From Iris pallida (lineage: Eukaryota; Streptophyta; Magnoliopsida; Asparagales; Iridaceae): DNA of 64,000 nt. A program made the position numbers and the translations under genes. The notes under the pieces were generated by a model. It made no database searches. It was not told where the DNA came from and saw nothing but the letters and a program-made list of their open reading frames with translations. The stretch is taken from assembly GCA_029216955.1 (NCBI GenBank), contig JANAVB010005597.1, forward strand, positions 44,979,966 to 45,043,965, in the 5' to 3' direction. Below are positions 1 through 11,037 of the stretch, one piece after another; position 1 is the stretch's first letter, and the number at the start of each line of letters is the position of its first letter.

Positions 1-2
1 GC

Positions 3-452
3 TGGTGTTCAGATATGGAGAGCGAGTATTCTACAAGTGGATTCGTATTCGCCATGGACGGAGCTGCTATATCGTGGAAGTCGAAAAAGCAGACTATGTT
101 ATCTCGTTCCTCCATGGAATCTGAATTCTTTGCATTGGATGCTGCTGCAGATGAAGCAGAGTGGCTTCGGGAGCTCATGTATGATCTTCCGGTGGTTGGG
201 GCTCAGATACCGGCAATACCGATATACTGTGACAACCAGGCGGCAGCAGCAGTGGCATCAAATGACCTCTTCAACGGAAAGAAGAGGACTGTGCGGTTGA
301 AGCACAGGACAATACATGATCTCATCAACAGGGATGTTATTGCAGTGATTGATGTTCGAAGTCAGGAGAACCTGGCGGATCCGTTCACCAAGGGCCTCAA
401 GCGCCAGCTGGTCGATGACACAGCTTGTAAAATAGGCTTGAAGGCATTCTGA
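3..452 (+). CDS. copia polyprotein, RNase H C-terminus (5' partial)
   Basis: This is the C-terminal end of a copia pol, in the RNase H domain that degrades the RNA strand of the RNA:DNA hybrid during reverse transcription. The frame is open from the window edge to TGA at 450-452. Diagnostic stretches are [20 protein letters not shown] near the start, the [20 protein letters not shown] block with the conserved acidic residue, YCDNQAA with the catalytic Asp, and the terminal ADPFTKGL. The frame has no internal stop. The Met at position 15 is not a true start, because homologous proteins read through this region. The upstream pol domains lie outside the window. Confidence 0.9.
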   Translation, partial: WCSDMESEYSTSGFVFAMDGAAISWKSKKQTMLSRSSMESEFFALDAAADEAEWLRELMYDLPVVGAQIPAIPIYCDNQAAAAVASNDLFNGKKRTVRLKHRTIHDLINRDVIAVIDVRSQENLADPFTKGLKRQLVDDTACKIGLKAF

Positions 453-1166
453 TATTGTGTTATTACAATCCTACCATAAAGTTTTATGCTATTAGTTCAA
501 AGAGAAATCTACTAGGCATCTAGCTTTTGGTTCAAGGGAGGACTATTAACCAGAAGAATATCAGGAACTGTGGGTACTTGTCCTCTGTGACATGGAGAGG
601 TTACGGACCTACAACCACTGTTGTCTACTGTTATTTTCTGCAAAAAATGGATCCTGTGGGAAGGTTGGCTTAAATGCCTTAATGAGTTCTCAGGCAGAGT
701 GAATACCTGGAGTGCTATACAGGAAGCATGGTAGCGTAGCACTACAAGGAGTGTAACTCCATGCTACAGTGGGGTGACTCCACCATGAGGTTCCCAGGTA
801 GGGGTAATGCCTCGGCTTTATAAGCCAAGTCACAGCGGAGTAGCACCGCAAATAGGCAGGTAGCCTAATGCTGTATGATAATCGTAATAAAGAGAAGTAG
901 ACAGCACTACAAAGAGGACGATGTCCTCATGTTACAGTGGCATGACACCACGAAGAGGTACCAGGTAGGGTAAAGCCTCGGCTTTGCGAGCCATGTCATA
1001 GCGGCGTAACACCGCACGGAAGCGCAAGGCTTCATGCTGGGTAGTTTGGCACTACAAAGAGGCCTGTGACCTCATGCTACAGTAGTATGACACTACGATG
1101 AGGTATCCAGGTGGGGTAAAGCCTCGGCTTTAAGCTATGTCATAGCGGCGTAGCATCGTAAAGAAG
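453..1166 (+). other. copia 3' untranslated region, upstream part
   Basis: Non-coding stretch between the RNase H stop and the nested element. From 740 it becomes a series of related units rich in small hairpins. It resumes at 9056 on the far side of the nested element and runs to the purine-rich tract before the 3' LTR. Confidence 0.7.
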
Positions 1167-1171
1167 CGCAA
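740..1171 (+). repeat. Three imperfect tandem units made of short hairpins
   Basis: Units start with CACTACAA at 740, 905 and 1050 (spacing 165 and 145 bp). Each unit carries a run of small inverted repeats. Examples are GGAGT-gta-ACTCC (748-760), GAGGAC-gat-GTCCTC (914-928), GGCT-ttgcg-AGCC (980-992), GCGG-7 nt-CCGC (1001-1015) and GAAGC-gcaag-GCTTC (1019-1033). The sequence varies between units while the short inverted repeats persist. The third unit is cut at 1171 by the nested element and resumes at 9056 after the duplicated CGCAA. Confidence 0.75.
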
Positions 1172-3486
1172 TGTAATGCCCCGCTCCGCACGGTGCATTA
1201 TGCTGAGTCGTTGACTCGAAAAGTTGCGTTGACCCGATTAAGTATCGATGCGAATCGATACAAGAGTTACGTTGTCCCAAGCAACGCATCGAACTAAGTC
1301 GATGCGAAGAGTTGCCTTGTCCCGAAGAATGCATCGAGTGAATCGATGCGAAGCGCCGTGTTGCCCCAAAGGATGAGTGCGTTGAATCGGCTCGAAGATT
1401 CTAAGAAATCGAATCGACCAAGGCGCAAGTCCGAATCGATACAAGTATTGATTTTAGTTGGTTTCGTGTGCAGGTTATACTTTGACGCAAAAATATTAGA
1501 GGTCGATCTTCGGCAATATTTAGTAAGGGGTCCGCAGAACCAAATCGACGCCTTGCGATGGGCTGAGACTTGGGCACGCTAAGGCAAATCGGACGTATAA
1601 TTCAATGAAGCATGAAGCGCTCGAATGGCTAAGTCAGGAGAGTGGCCGTGCAACGAAGTTGAAAAATCGAGCCGCATCGGCTCGGCAAAACGACGAAGGC
1701 ATATCGAATCAAGGTGGGAGGATTGACTTCTTTTTACTCCTTCATCGATAAGTCAAATATATCATTGTCTGCTAAGTTAACCTATCGACGCCACGGGCGT
1801 GGTCCGATCGGAGATAATCATAGTGTGTGTCAAATACTAAGTTAGTACAATTGAAATAAAACGTGCATCAAATGAACGAGTCGCTACGAAACATTGGATA
1901 TCACTAAGGCGAGCGCCTCGGGCTCAAGCCGCAATAACATGGGATAACTGTACTCGGCGAGTGCCTTAGTGCACGAACCATACCGTGCCTTCGCGCACGA
2001 GTTAGAACGGCTAAAACATTGAAAGACAATAGGCGAGCGTCCTAGCGCGCGAGCCACGGACATTGAATGCTAAGTCATAGAACATCGAAAATACGATCGA
2101 AACGTGCCTGCATGTACGAGATAATAAAAGATGGCTTCGTTGCGAAGGAATACAGTTGTGGCATAAATGTGGCAGAACTGTCGGATATGACATAATGTCT
2201 CGAAAGGTGTTCGGGACCTTCGGGTCGTTCGGTTGGCGAACATTGAGTTGAGGCATAATGCCATTGAACATTGAAACGAAGTACGAAACGTAAGTTAACG
2301 AAGGAAATACGATATGGATAATGCGGCATGGTACCCTTCGAAATGTTCGCGGCCTTCGGGCGTTCGTCGAGAACATTCGGGCGTTGTGCCAATTGAAATA
2401 GTAATAAGCGAACTTGCTTGGTTGTATGAAAGATAAGATGCGTTGCATGGTCATGGACAGCTTGTGCACAAGCTCGTTTTCCTCGAAACGGTATCCGGGG
2501 CATCGGAACCGATTCGTCCTAGGGAAAAAATTTATCGTGCTTCGGCGCTAGGCATGCGGGACCTTCAGTAAGGCTTGCAACCTAGGCTGAAAGGGTAGCG
2601 TCGCATGCCGAAGCATGCGGGACCTTCAGTAAGGCTTGCAACCTAGGCTGAAAGGGTAGCGTCGCATGCCAACTTCGATTAAGTCCCTAGTGGTGCGTAG
2701 CACCAATGACCGCATATAGATCCTGCCTAGAGATGCACATATAACATGACATGGAAGGAATGGGGCGTATTCACCTTGCGTCAGTACAAGGGACGCAAGG
2801 GCGAGTGCGTCGACTTGGTAAGCCACGAATCAAACACGAGAATGCTTGCTTGCCTATTCAATTCGATAACATGCTTGCTATGATAACATACTTTATGCTT
2901 TCGAATATGCCATGAAATTGACCCTAAGGAGAATATAGCAAGATCATAAGCTAAGTTGCATGATTCAACATAAATATTACAAATGTCGGTTTGGAAAGAT
3001 GATCTTTGCTTCAGTACATGCGAGGACGAACGTACTGATCCCCCACCAGCTTCATGCAGGGTGCAGGGAATAGATGGCTCGCAGCGAAGCGTTGCTTGAA
3101 CGCGTTGAGGCTTGGAAATGCTGAAGCGTATTGAAGCGTGCGATCGCTTGACGCTCGGACTATGCAACTGGATTGATGCGGCCGAGATATAGAAGGCATG
3201 ATGTATGGAACGGTGAAATCCTTTGTGGGCAAGAGTGAACCTGAGTGTTGTAGCCAATCTGGTATATATTATTAGGCTATCGAAAGCCTTTGTAATCTCA
3301 GTTTTGAATATCAATAAAGAGAATTGTTTCGTATACTCTGTTTTTCTATCGTTGTAAATATCGAATCAAAAGATAACCATTTGAGAACTTGTCATCTTGC
3401 CTTGCACGAGCGCAACTCCAGGCTCGTGCGGCATCACGCCCCCTGCGAGGACGATGATTCGGGTGATTTCGGGTCGGGGCATGACA
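1172..3486 (+). repeat. Element 1, 5' LTR
   Basis: Matches 6736-9050 over its whole length. It contains a 61-bp tandem duplication at 2552-2669, a TATA-like TATATATT near 3262 and a polyadenylation signal AATAAAG near 3311. Close to the 3' end is a hairpin block (CACGAGC ... GCTCGTG, about 3404-3429) shared with the other two non-autonomous elements in this window. Confidence 0.93.
2552..2669 (+). repeat. 61-bp tandem duplication inside the element 1 LTR, palindromic ends
   Basis: Two near-identical copies start with GCATGCGGGACC at 2552 and 2613 and end with CGCATGC. Each copy is thus bounded by an inverted GCATGCG/CGCATGC. The same doublet is in the 3' LTR (about 8116-8233), so it predates this insertion. 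Confidence 0.85.
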
Positions 3487-3489
3487 AAT

Positions 3490-3501
3490 TGGTATCAGAG
3501 C
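3490..3501 (+). promoter_or_regulatory. Primer binding site (tRNA-iMet) of element 1
   Basis: TGGTATCAGAGC, three bases after the LTR end, is the standard complement of the initiator methionine tRNA 3' end used by most plant LTR retrotransposons. Confidence 0.9.
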
Positions 3502-4325
3502 TCTAGGCTTAATTTCCTCTGGACGCTTGCTTCATTTCAATTCTAAAACGTTGCCCACCACCAATCGAAATCACGCTTGACTCTACTCGATGCCGTACTG
3601 GATGTTCCATACAATAAGTCTAATACAAACCATGTAATTTTGCCGCGTGTTGTTTGGAAATTACATGGTGTTTGTTGAAAAAGTCGGGAAAGGTTTGTTG
3701 CTGCAAGTGCAACAAGTTGCGAGATGTAAATTCAAGAATTTGTTGCCGCGGATGCAACACGTCGTGAATTGTAATTCGAGATATTCGTTGGTTGCAACGA
3801 ACGATACGAGAAATGTTGGTTACAACGAACGATACGAGAAATATTGGTTGCATCGATACAATGAAATTTGTGGAATGTTGCTGCAGCAATTGCCACGCAT
3901 TGATTGTAAATGATGCGTTGGAAAGAAAATGAAAGTTAATATCGAATGTGTTGAACGGATTTGAGCATTGACTTTGAATGTCGGAAATGAATCGTTGCAC
4001 GATGTGTAATGCGTATCGAAAGTAAAATTATTGCACGTGGTGCAACGCATATCAAAGTAATCGCTGCACGAAGTGCGACGGATATTGAGAATGAATTATT
4101 GCACAAGTTGCAACGGAAGAAAACAAAGTTATAAATTGAGAAACGAAATCGGTTCGGTTGCGTGCCGAGCTTGTGTTGGCAAATGAATGCATTGGCCGAG
4201 TTGTATCGGATTTGAATTAATCAAAGTTACGGTTGTGATCAAGCACGATCACTGCAGAAATTGTGTGTCAAAATAAAATGTTGGTTCATACGGAGTACGT
4301 TGCGACGAAAGTTACTTGATTTCTG

Positions 4326-4391
4326 GGTGGTATATGGCATACCACCGATGCGATGAATTGCTCGATTTCGAGTGGTATATGGTATACCACT
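4326..4391 (+). repeat. Two tandem perfect hairpins (8-bp stems)
   Basis: GGTGGTAT-atggc-ATACCACC at 4326-4346 and AGTGGTAT-atggt-ATACCACT at 4371-4391, each followed by a GCGATGAATTGC-like sequence. The left arm AGTGGTATAT also occurs directly before the 3' LTR (6723-6732). Confidence 0.8.
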
Positions 4392-4662
4392 TGTGCGATG
4401 AATTGCATCGACGTGTTGTGAGAATTGCGAAAGGTTTGTTCGCAACGGACGGAGTGGCATCGAGACTCGATTGAGAAATTGTATGACGACATGTTGATGC
4501 AAGTGTTCTTCGATGATCGGTTAGAACGGTAAGGCGGAACTTGTATCATTGAACGATTTCGTCAATTGAAAATTTATGTGTCAGTCGAATGACGGGAACT
4601 AGCGAAATGATTATGCCTTGAGGCAACAATCGGATCGACGGGATAGGAAATTCGAAATGTTG

Positions 4663-4840
4663 AAATCGAACCGCACGACTTGCGAGCTCGATGAAAATGT
4701 TGGGCGAGGCAAATCGAATCGCATGACTTGCGATCTCGATAGGAATGTTCGGCTAGGCGAATCGAATCGCATGAATTGCGATTTTGATAGAAAGGCGATG
4801 CGAATTGTAATCGAATCGCACGATATGCGACTTCGGTAAA
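4663..4840 (+). repeat. 48-bp tandem repeat, about 3.6 copies
   Basis: Units start at 4663, 4711, 4759 and 4807 (partial). Each opens with RAATCGAAYCGCAYGA. The unit is a multiple of three, which keeps a 73-codon frame open by chance. That frame has no recognisable protein family. Confidence 0.85.
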
Positions 4841-6735
4841 GAGTTGGTTGACGGGAGTAATTGTGCCTAAGAAATAGTTGGTTACGTTACGGCGAAACTC
4901 ATTTGAGTACGACTGAAAACACGCGAAACTTAGAGGGCGAGATCGTATGACTTGAGGGTTCGATGTTGGATAATCGGTAACTCAGTTACGCGATCGAAGT
5001 ATAGCGGAATACAACAAATCAGAGAACGAGTCGATGCGTACGGAAAAGTTCGTTGCGAACTTGGATGTTTGCGATGCGAGTTAAGTTGACGTTGAAACGG
5101 ATTCAAAGTTGACCCTTACGTTATCGAAATAGATACGGCGTATCGAGATTGATACGTAAGGAAACGTAAACGATATGAGAATACAAAATAGAGTGTGCCT
5201 CGCGCTATGAAATTCTATAAGTAACGATACGAGAATGAACGAACGAACTTGGTTGATCGTAAATTTTGTGATTGATCAGGGCGAGACTATAAGTCATCGA
5301 CGATTGCTCGATGCGTATAGCATCTCGTGTGTCGACCGCGAAATAAGATAGACTCGAACTCAATACGAGTAGACGCGTCGTGAATAGCAGAATCATCGAC
5401 GGAGTGCATGACCTTACTCGGAGGATAGTTGCGCTAAGATTGCGCCGATAGAAATGGTTTTGTTCAGAAATTTGGATAGTCGCATAGAATCATCGGAACG
5501 TGATTTGGCTCCGAAATAAGATATAGCATGGTTCGTAGTAAACTGTCCTTCGGTGATGATCCACAGTTATCGAGCGTAGCTTCGGGGCAGTTGACCCTAG
5601 AAGACTTGACCGCCAAATCAAATTGAATGCTGCAGACTGTAAGATGACCCATGCGATATCGCATATGGGATTGCATCGATAACAAATTAACGCGATGTAT
5701 GTTGACGATAAGTCTAGGCAATCGAGAATTGTTGGAACAACTTTCGATTGAGAATGATATAGATAGATTTTGAGTATTCGTCGGATGGATACTTGAATGG
5801 TTATGTTGGTTGACGATCGAACGAGAAATTCGCTAACGAACTTGGTGATGCGAGTAGACGATTGCGAGAAACGTGCTATGCACGAGAGGGAACGATAAAG
5901 GAATGATCTACGAGGCATGTCATTAGATTCGGATTCACCTTGCAATTGAGCTTGCATGAATCGAAATTATGTTCGATGTTGCGAGACGGATAATTTGGGA
6001 ATTTGGCTAGTGAATTCCTACTCGTTAGGAATCGAACGTAAGACGCATCGTAAAGACCTTCGTGTCAAGGCGATCGTTGTCTTGAGTACCATCGCCTTGA
6101 TGTAAACTTTCGTGTCGGATAGATTGTGGCCTTTGTACAATGTCAATTTAAACTTGCGTAAGGAGAAGTTAAGCACGGTACTAGGTAAGTCACCTAGCGG
6201 GTGTAGTCCCAAATGTTGATAAAGAAATCGTATCGAGATAAGTTGCATAGCCAGACTTCGAAAATAGTTGGGTGGCGAATTCGAACGCAAGGCATTGCGG
6301 AGACTCGTTGTGGTCGGATGCGCGAGGGCTTGACGCGACGCGTAGAATTGATAGTCCCGATGAAACATACAAAGTGAGAAATGCAATTTTTGAATCGCAT
6401 CTTGTGCCTTGATTTTGTTGGACGATCACGTATGTATCAATATGCATGTGCGCTAGAATTGCGAGAACAAGTAATAGAGCCAAGTCCGATTGGAAATATG
6501 AGATGGTAAGTGATTGAGAATGAGAAGTTACATGTTAGCATTGTTCCGATATCTTACAATTGAGCTTGGCTGAAATGCATATATTGGTGGGACGCCTAAA
6601 ATATGTGTATGATTCCAAACTAAGTTGTACGATCCAAACAATAGTGAGGCGAGATCGTGGAGCGATCTAATGAAACCCTTGGAAATTTAGTATTGGTTTC
6701 GGTTCGGGACGAACCTTGTTTTGAGTGGTATATTC

Positions 6736-9050
6736 TGTAATGCCCCGCTCCGCACGGTGCATTATGCTGAGTCGTTGACTCGAAAAGTTGCGTTGACCCG
6801 ATTAAGTATCGATGCAAATCGATACGAGAGTTACGTTGTCCCGAGCAACGCATCGAACTAAGTCGATACGAAGAGTTGCCTTGTCCCGAAGAATGTATCG
6901 AGTGAATCGATGCGAAGTGCCGCGTTGCCCCAAAGGATGAGTGTGTTGAATCGGCTGGAAGATTCTAAGAAATCGAATCGACCAAGGCGCAAGTCCGAAT
7001 CGATGCAAGTATTGATTTTAGTTGGTTTCGTGTGCAGGTTATACTTTGACGCAAAATATTAGAGGTCGATCTTCGGCAATATTTAGTAAGGGGTCCGCGG
7101 AACCAAATCGACGCCTTGCGACGGGCTGAGACTTGGGCACGCTAAGGCAAATCGGACGTATGATTCAATGAAGCACGAAGCGCTCGAATGGCTAAGTCAG
7201 AAGAGTGGCCGTGCAACGAAGTTGGAAAATCGAGCCGTATCGGCTCGACAAAACGACAAAAGCATATCGACTCAAGGTGGGAGGATTGACTTCTTTTTAC
7301 TCCTTCATCGATAAGTCAAATATATCATTGTATGCTAAGTTAACCTATCGACGCCACGGGCGTGGTCCGATCGGAGATAATCATAGTGTGTGTCAAACAC
7401 TAAGTTAGTACAATTGAAATAAAATGTGCATCAAATGCACGAGTCGCTACGGAATATTAGATATCGCTAAGGCGAGCGCCTCGAGCGCAAGCCGCAATAA
7501 CATGGGATAACTGTACTCGGCGAGTGCCTTAGTGCACGAACCATACCGTGCCTTCGCGCACGAGTTGGAACGGCTAGAACGTTGAAAGACAATAGGCGAG
7601 CGCCCTAGCGCGCGAGCCACGGACATTGAATGCTAAGTCATAGAACATCGAAAATACGATCGAAACGTGCCTGCATGCACGAGATAATAAAAGATGGCTT
7701 CGTTGCGAAGGAATACAGTTGTGGCATGAATGTGGCAGAACTATCGGATATGACATAATATCTCGAAAGGTGTTCGGGACCTTCGGGTCGTTCGGTTGGC
7801 GAACATTGAGTTGAGGCATAATGCCATTGAACATTGAAACAAAGTACGAAACGTAAGTTAACGAAGGAAATACGAGATGGATAATGCGGCATGGTGCCCT
7901 TCGAAATGTTCGCGGCCTTCGGGCGTTCGTCGAGAACATTCGGGCGTTGTGCCAATTGAAATAGTAATAAGCGAACTTGCTTGGTTGTATGAAAGATAAG
8001 ATGCGTTGCATGGTCATGGACAGCTTGTGCACAAGCTCGTTTTCCTCGAAACGGTATCCGAGGCATCGGAACCGATTCGTCCTAGGGGGAAAATTTTATC
8101 GTGCTTCGGCGCGAGGCATGCGGGACCTTCAGTAAGGCTTGCAACCTAGGCTGAAAGGGTAGCGTCGCATGCCGAAGCATGCGGGACCTTCAGTAAGGCT
8201 TGCAACCTAGGCTGAAAGGGTAGCGTCGCATGCCAACTTCGATTAAGTCCCTAGTGGTGCGTAGCACCAATTACCGCATATAGATCCTGCCTAGAGATGC
8301 ACATATAACATGACAGGGAAGGAATGGATCGTATTCACCTTGCGTTAGTGCAAGGGACGCAAGGGCGAGTGCGTCGACTTGGTAAGCCACGAATCAAACA
8401 CGAGAATGCTTGCTTGCCTATTCAATTCGATAACATGCTTGCTATGATAACATGCTTTACGCTTTCGAATATGCCATGAAATTGACCCTAAGGAGAACAT
8501 AGCAAGATCATAAGCTAAGTTGCATGATTCAACATAAATATTACAAATGTCGGTTTGAAAAGATGATCTTTACTTCAGTACATGCGAGGACGAACGTACT
8601 GATCCCCCACCAGCTTCATGCAGGGTGCAGGGAATGGATGGCTCGCAGCGAAGCGTTGCTTGAACGCGTTGAGGCTTGGAAATGCTGAAGCGTATTGAAG
8701 CGTGCGATCGCTTGACGCTCGGACTATGCAACTGGATTGATGCGGTCGAGATATAGAAGGCATGATGTATGGAACGGTGAAATCCTTTGTGGGCAAGAGA
8801 GAACCTGAGTGTTGTAGCCAATCTGGTATATATTGTTAGGCTATCGAAAGCCTTTGTAATCTCAGTTTCGAATATCAATAAAGAGAATTATTTCGTATAC
8901 TCTGTTTTCCTATCGTTGTAAATATCGAATCAAAAGATAACCATTTGAGAACTTGTCATCTTACCTTGCACGAGCGCAACTCCAGGCTCGTGTGGCATCA
9001 CGCCTCCTGCGAGGACGATGATTCGGGTGATTCCGGGTCGGGGCGTGACA
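6736..9050 (+). repeat. Element 1, 3' LTR
   Basis: Full-length match to 1172-3486. It ends GGGGCGTGACA, against GGGGCATGACA in the 5' copy, and is followed by the target duplication CGCAA. Confidence 0.93.
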
Positions 9051-9055
9051 CGCAA

Positions 9056-9394
9056 TGCTTCATGCCATGACTCTTTATAAAGAACTCACCTATAGTGTAT
9101 GGACAGAGATATCAGGCCGTCTCTTGAGGGTAAACTTGTAGACGCCCAAAAATTATACACTGAAACCAGGCTGGCACAAGGCCTTCAATGTGCAGCCAGA
9201 AGCACAGTTGATGTCATTATGTGAGTAGGAAGAATTGCAGTTATGGTACAGAATTCAAGGCTTAGTCCATTCTTGTATCATGCTGTTATTTAACCTATGC
9301 GGAAAGATTCAAGTCGTAGCGACATCTCTCCTAATGCATGATGGACAGTAACTGTGGGGAACGCTCAACCCATATATTGATATATGTGGGAGAT
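9056..9394 (+). other. copia 3' untranslated region, downstream part, with polypurine tract
   Basis: Continues the third hairpin unit (TGCTTCATGCC) that was cut at 1171. It ends in TGTGGGAGAT (9385-9394), the likely plus-strand primer, directly before the LTR. No coding region was seen. Confidence 0.7.
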
Positions 9395-9430
9395 TGTTGG
9401 TGTTTTTTTGCCTTTGGACTAGAAAAGATA

Positions 9431-9441
9431 GTCCCACATCG
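9431..9441 (+). promoter_or_regulatory. snRNA-type USE motif, distal copy
   Basis: GTCCCACATCG matches the plant U-snRNA upstream sequence element consensus RTCCCACATCG. A weak AATATAAT lies about 25 bp downstream. Confidence 0.5.
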
Positions 9442-9740
9442 GCTACACCAAATGGTGAGTATCTCAATATAATGCATTGCTTGCGTTGAGGTGTGCACAT
9501 GAGGTGTAGTGGGGCACAAGTTTGTGCCATGTGAAAGTATTTTCCTAGAAGAAAAAAGGATTAAATCCAACAAGGATGCAAGTTAATTTTTGTTGTGCGG
9601 ACTCGGACTCGGACACGGACTCCAGGATCTCTCGTGCATGCACGGGAGTGTTCGGGGGGTAGACGTGGACTGGCACACTTCTATGCTGATTGTGGGATGA
9701 TCTAAAATATCAAACTCTATTTTTGAGTATTGGTATTTTA

Positions 9741-9792
9741 GTCCCACATCGGATAGGAGAAGAGGTGAAGTCTCAACTCCACTCTATAAATA
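9741..9792 (+). promoter_or_regulatory. LTR core promoter: USE-like motif plus TATA box
   Basis: GTCCCACATCG at 9741-9751 and TATAAATA at 9785-9792 are separated by 33 bp. The TATA box and a start about 25-30 bp downstream fit an LTR promoter. The upstream motif and its spacing match the layout known for RNA polymerase II-transcribed U-snRNA genes of plants. Confidence 0.65.
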
Positions 9793-10248
9793 GAGCCCCT
9801 TGGCCTCCTTTGAAAAATGCACCAAGAAGAGAGTTGAGGGAGTCTGTTAAGTCCAGGAAGCCCGTTCAAGTCTCAAATATTGACTTACGAGCGTTCCAGA
9901 AGTTCTTCGTGAACTTGTTGGTTCCTGGAAACTGTTCGTGCTCGTGTGGGACGAATAAAGCTTTGAGCAACGGTGGTTCATTCACCCCAGCATCTCATTC
10001 TCGCCTGTCATCGCTGCTGTTGCCTTTTACAGTAACTTCTTTTTAGAAGCTCTACTGCCGATAGTTGCTTGCACAAAGTCTCTTTAGATTTTTTGTGTAT
10101 TACGTAGAATCTTTTTAGATCCTCGTAATTCAGAATCCTCCAGGATCTCTGTTGCACATCTTCTTTAAGGTGCTGCATTTGAAACGTTGTGTGTACAATT
10201 GTTTCAATTTCAGAATTTTTCATCGAAAATTGTGCCTCGACACTAACA

Positions 10249-11037
10249 ACTATTACTTGGAACTTTTTAACTTATTTGTAAATGGACGATAGAAGTTTGA
10301 GGAGTTTTGTGGATTAAGGGTTCTAGAAAGCTCAGCTTCTTGTGGAGGATGAACTTGTGGTTTTGCTCGTAGGCTCACTTTTTCGGGACAGTCATAACGA
10401 ATATATATTTGAGGCATCGTCTTCTTCGTTTAAGGAGATTATGATAGGGTTAGCGAGTGATTTTAATTGTAATATGTCTTCTTTCTTTTTCTTGGAATTT
10501 GTGAGGGGTTGAACTTGGGGACGAAGAGTACATAGATTGAGATTTGTCTAGCTGATATAGTTATGGAACTTATACACGATGTCTTGGTGCTTGTCCTCTA
10601 TAACATTAGAAAAAGTCATATTATTTTTTAACACTTCAAATCACATTCGTTTTGGCTTACTAATAATTCTAGTAGCTCCATTAGCTGCTATATTATCGTT
10701 ACTCCTTACAAAAACATCTATTAATATGTGTTGCATATGTCTATCATATACTATAATGTAATAGGTACTCATCTAATTTAACAGCTACACTAATTTTATG
10801 AACATTCATATATTATTTTCTAATTGTCCAACACTAAGATTTGTGAAGCATGGTTGGTATGAGAGATGCAATATTAATATAGAAAATAAGATTCCTTATC
10901 ATATATATATAAATGTATTATATACCGATCATGTTCATGTTAAACACGCTTATAAATTGTGCAAAGCATCATCTGGCCATGGATCATCCTATCCGGCTCT
11001 TATTCTCAAGTTATTGGTGTAAGCTTCAAGAAAATAA
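10249..11037. other. Unassigned stretch after the copia LTR
   Basis: AT-rich sequence between the copia element and the PR-1 pseudogene. The longest open frames (60-74 codons) resemble nothing known. No repeat structure was seen. Confidence 0.5.

Larger units (their letters stand above)
3487..6735 (+). other. Element 1 internal region, non-coding, with tandem repeats and hairpins
   Basis: No coding region was recognised. It holds a doublet of GTTGGTTRCAACGAACGATA at about 3787-3845, two strong hairpins at 4326-4391 and a 48-bp tandem array at 4663-4840. CpG-containing words such as TCGA, ACGA and GCGA are frequent across it. The last bases before the 3' LTR (about 6707-6735) match the same position in the other two non-autonomous elements. 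Confidence 0.7.
1172..9050 (+). mobile_element. Non-autonomous LTR retrotransposon, element 1 (gypsy-like, LARD-type)
   Basis: Complete element: 5' LTR 1172-3486, internal region 3487-6735, 3' LTR 6736-9050, flanked by the 5-bp duplication CGCAA (1167-1171 and 9051-9055). Both LTRs are 2315 bp, start TGTAATGCCCCGCTCCG and end TGACA. A tRNA-iMet primer site follows the 5' LTR. The 3.25 kb internal region has no frame resembling gag, protease, RT, integrase or RNase H; all frames are short and unrelated. The element therefore had to use proteins from another element. The LTRs differ at a modest number of sites, which suggests a fairly recent insertion. Confidence 0.93.
1..10248 (+). mobile_element. 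Ty1/copia LTR retrotransposon, 3' part, split by a nested element
   Basis: The window opens inside the RNase H domain of a copia polyprotein. The parts in order are RNase H (3-452), a 3' untranslated region (453-1171, resuming at 9056), a purine-rich tract (TGTGGGAGAT, 9385-9394) and a 3' LTR (9395-10248). A non-autonomous LTR element occupies 1172-9050 and carries a 5-bp duplication of copia sequence, so the copia element is older than the insert. The 5' LTR and most of gag-pol lie outside the window, so its own TSD cannot be checked. Confidence 0.85.
9395..10248 (+). repeat. copia 3' LTR (854 bp)
   Basis: Starts TGTTGG after the polypurine tract and ends CTAACA at 10248. It carries a promoter-like arrangement of two TCCCACATCGG motifs and a TATAAATAG box. 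The matching 5' LTR is outside the window, so the ends rest on the TG...CA signature and the polypurine tract. Confidence 0.75.

Noticed and set aside
2011..2503. 142-152 codon frames in the element 1 LTR (repeated at 7574-8066)
   Set aside because: Present in both LTRs, no homology, no conserved motif; open frames by chance in an LTR.
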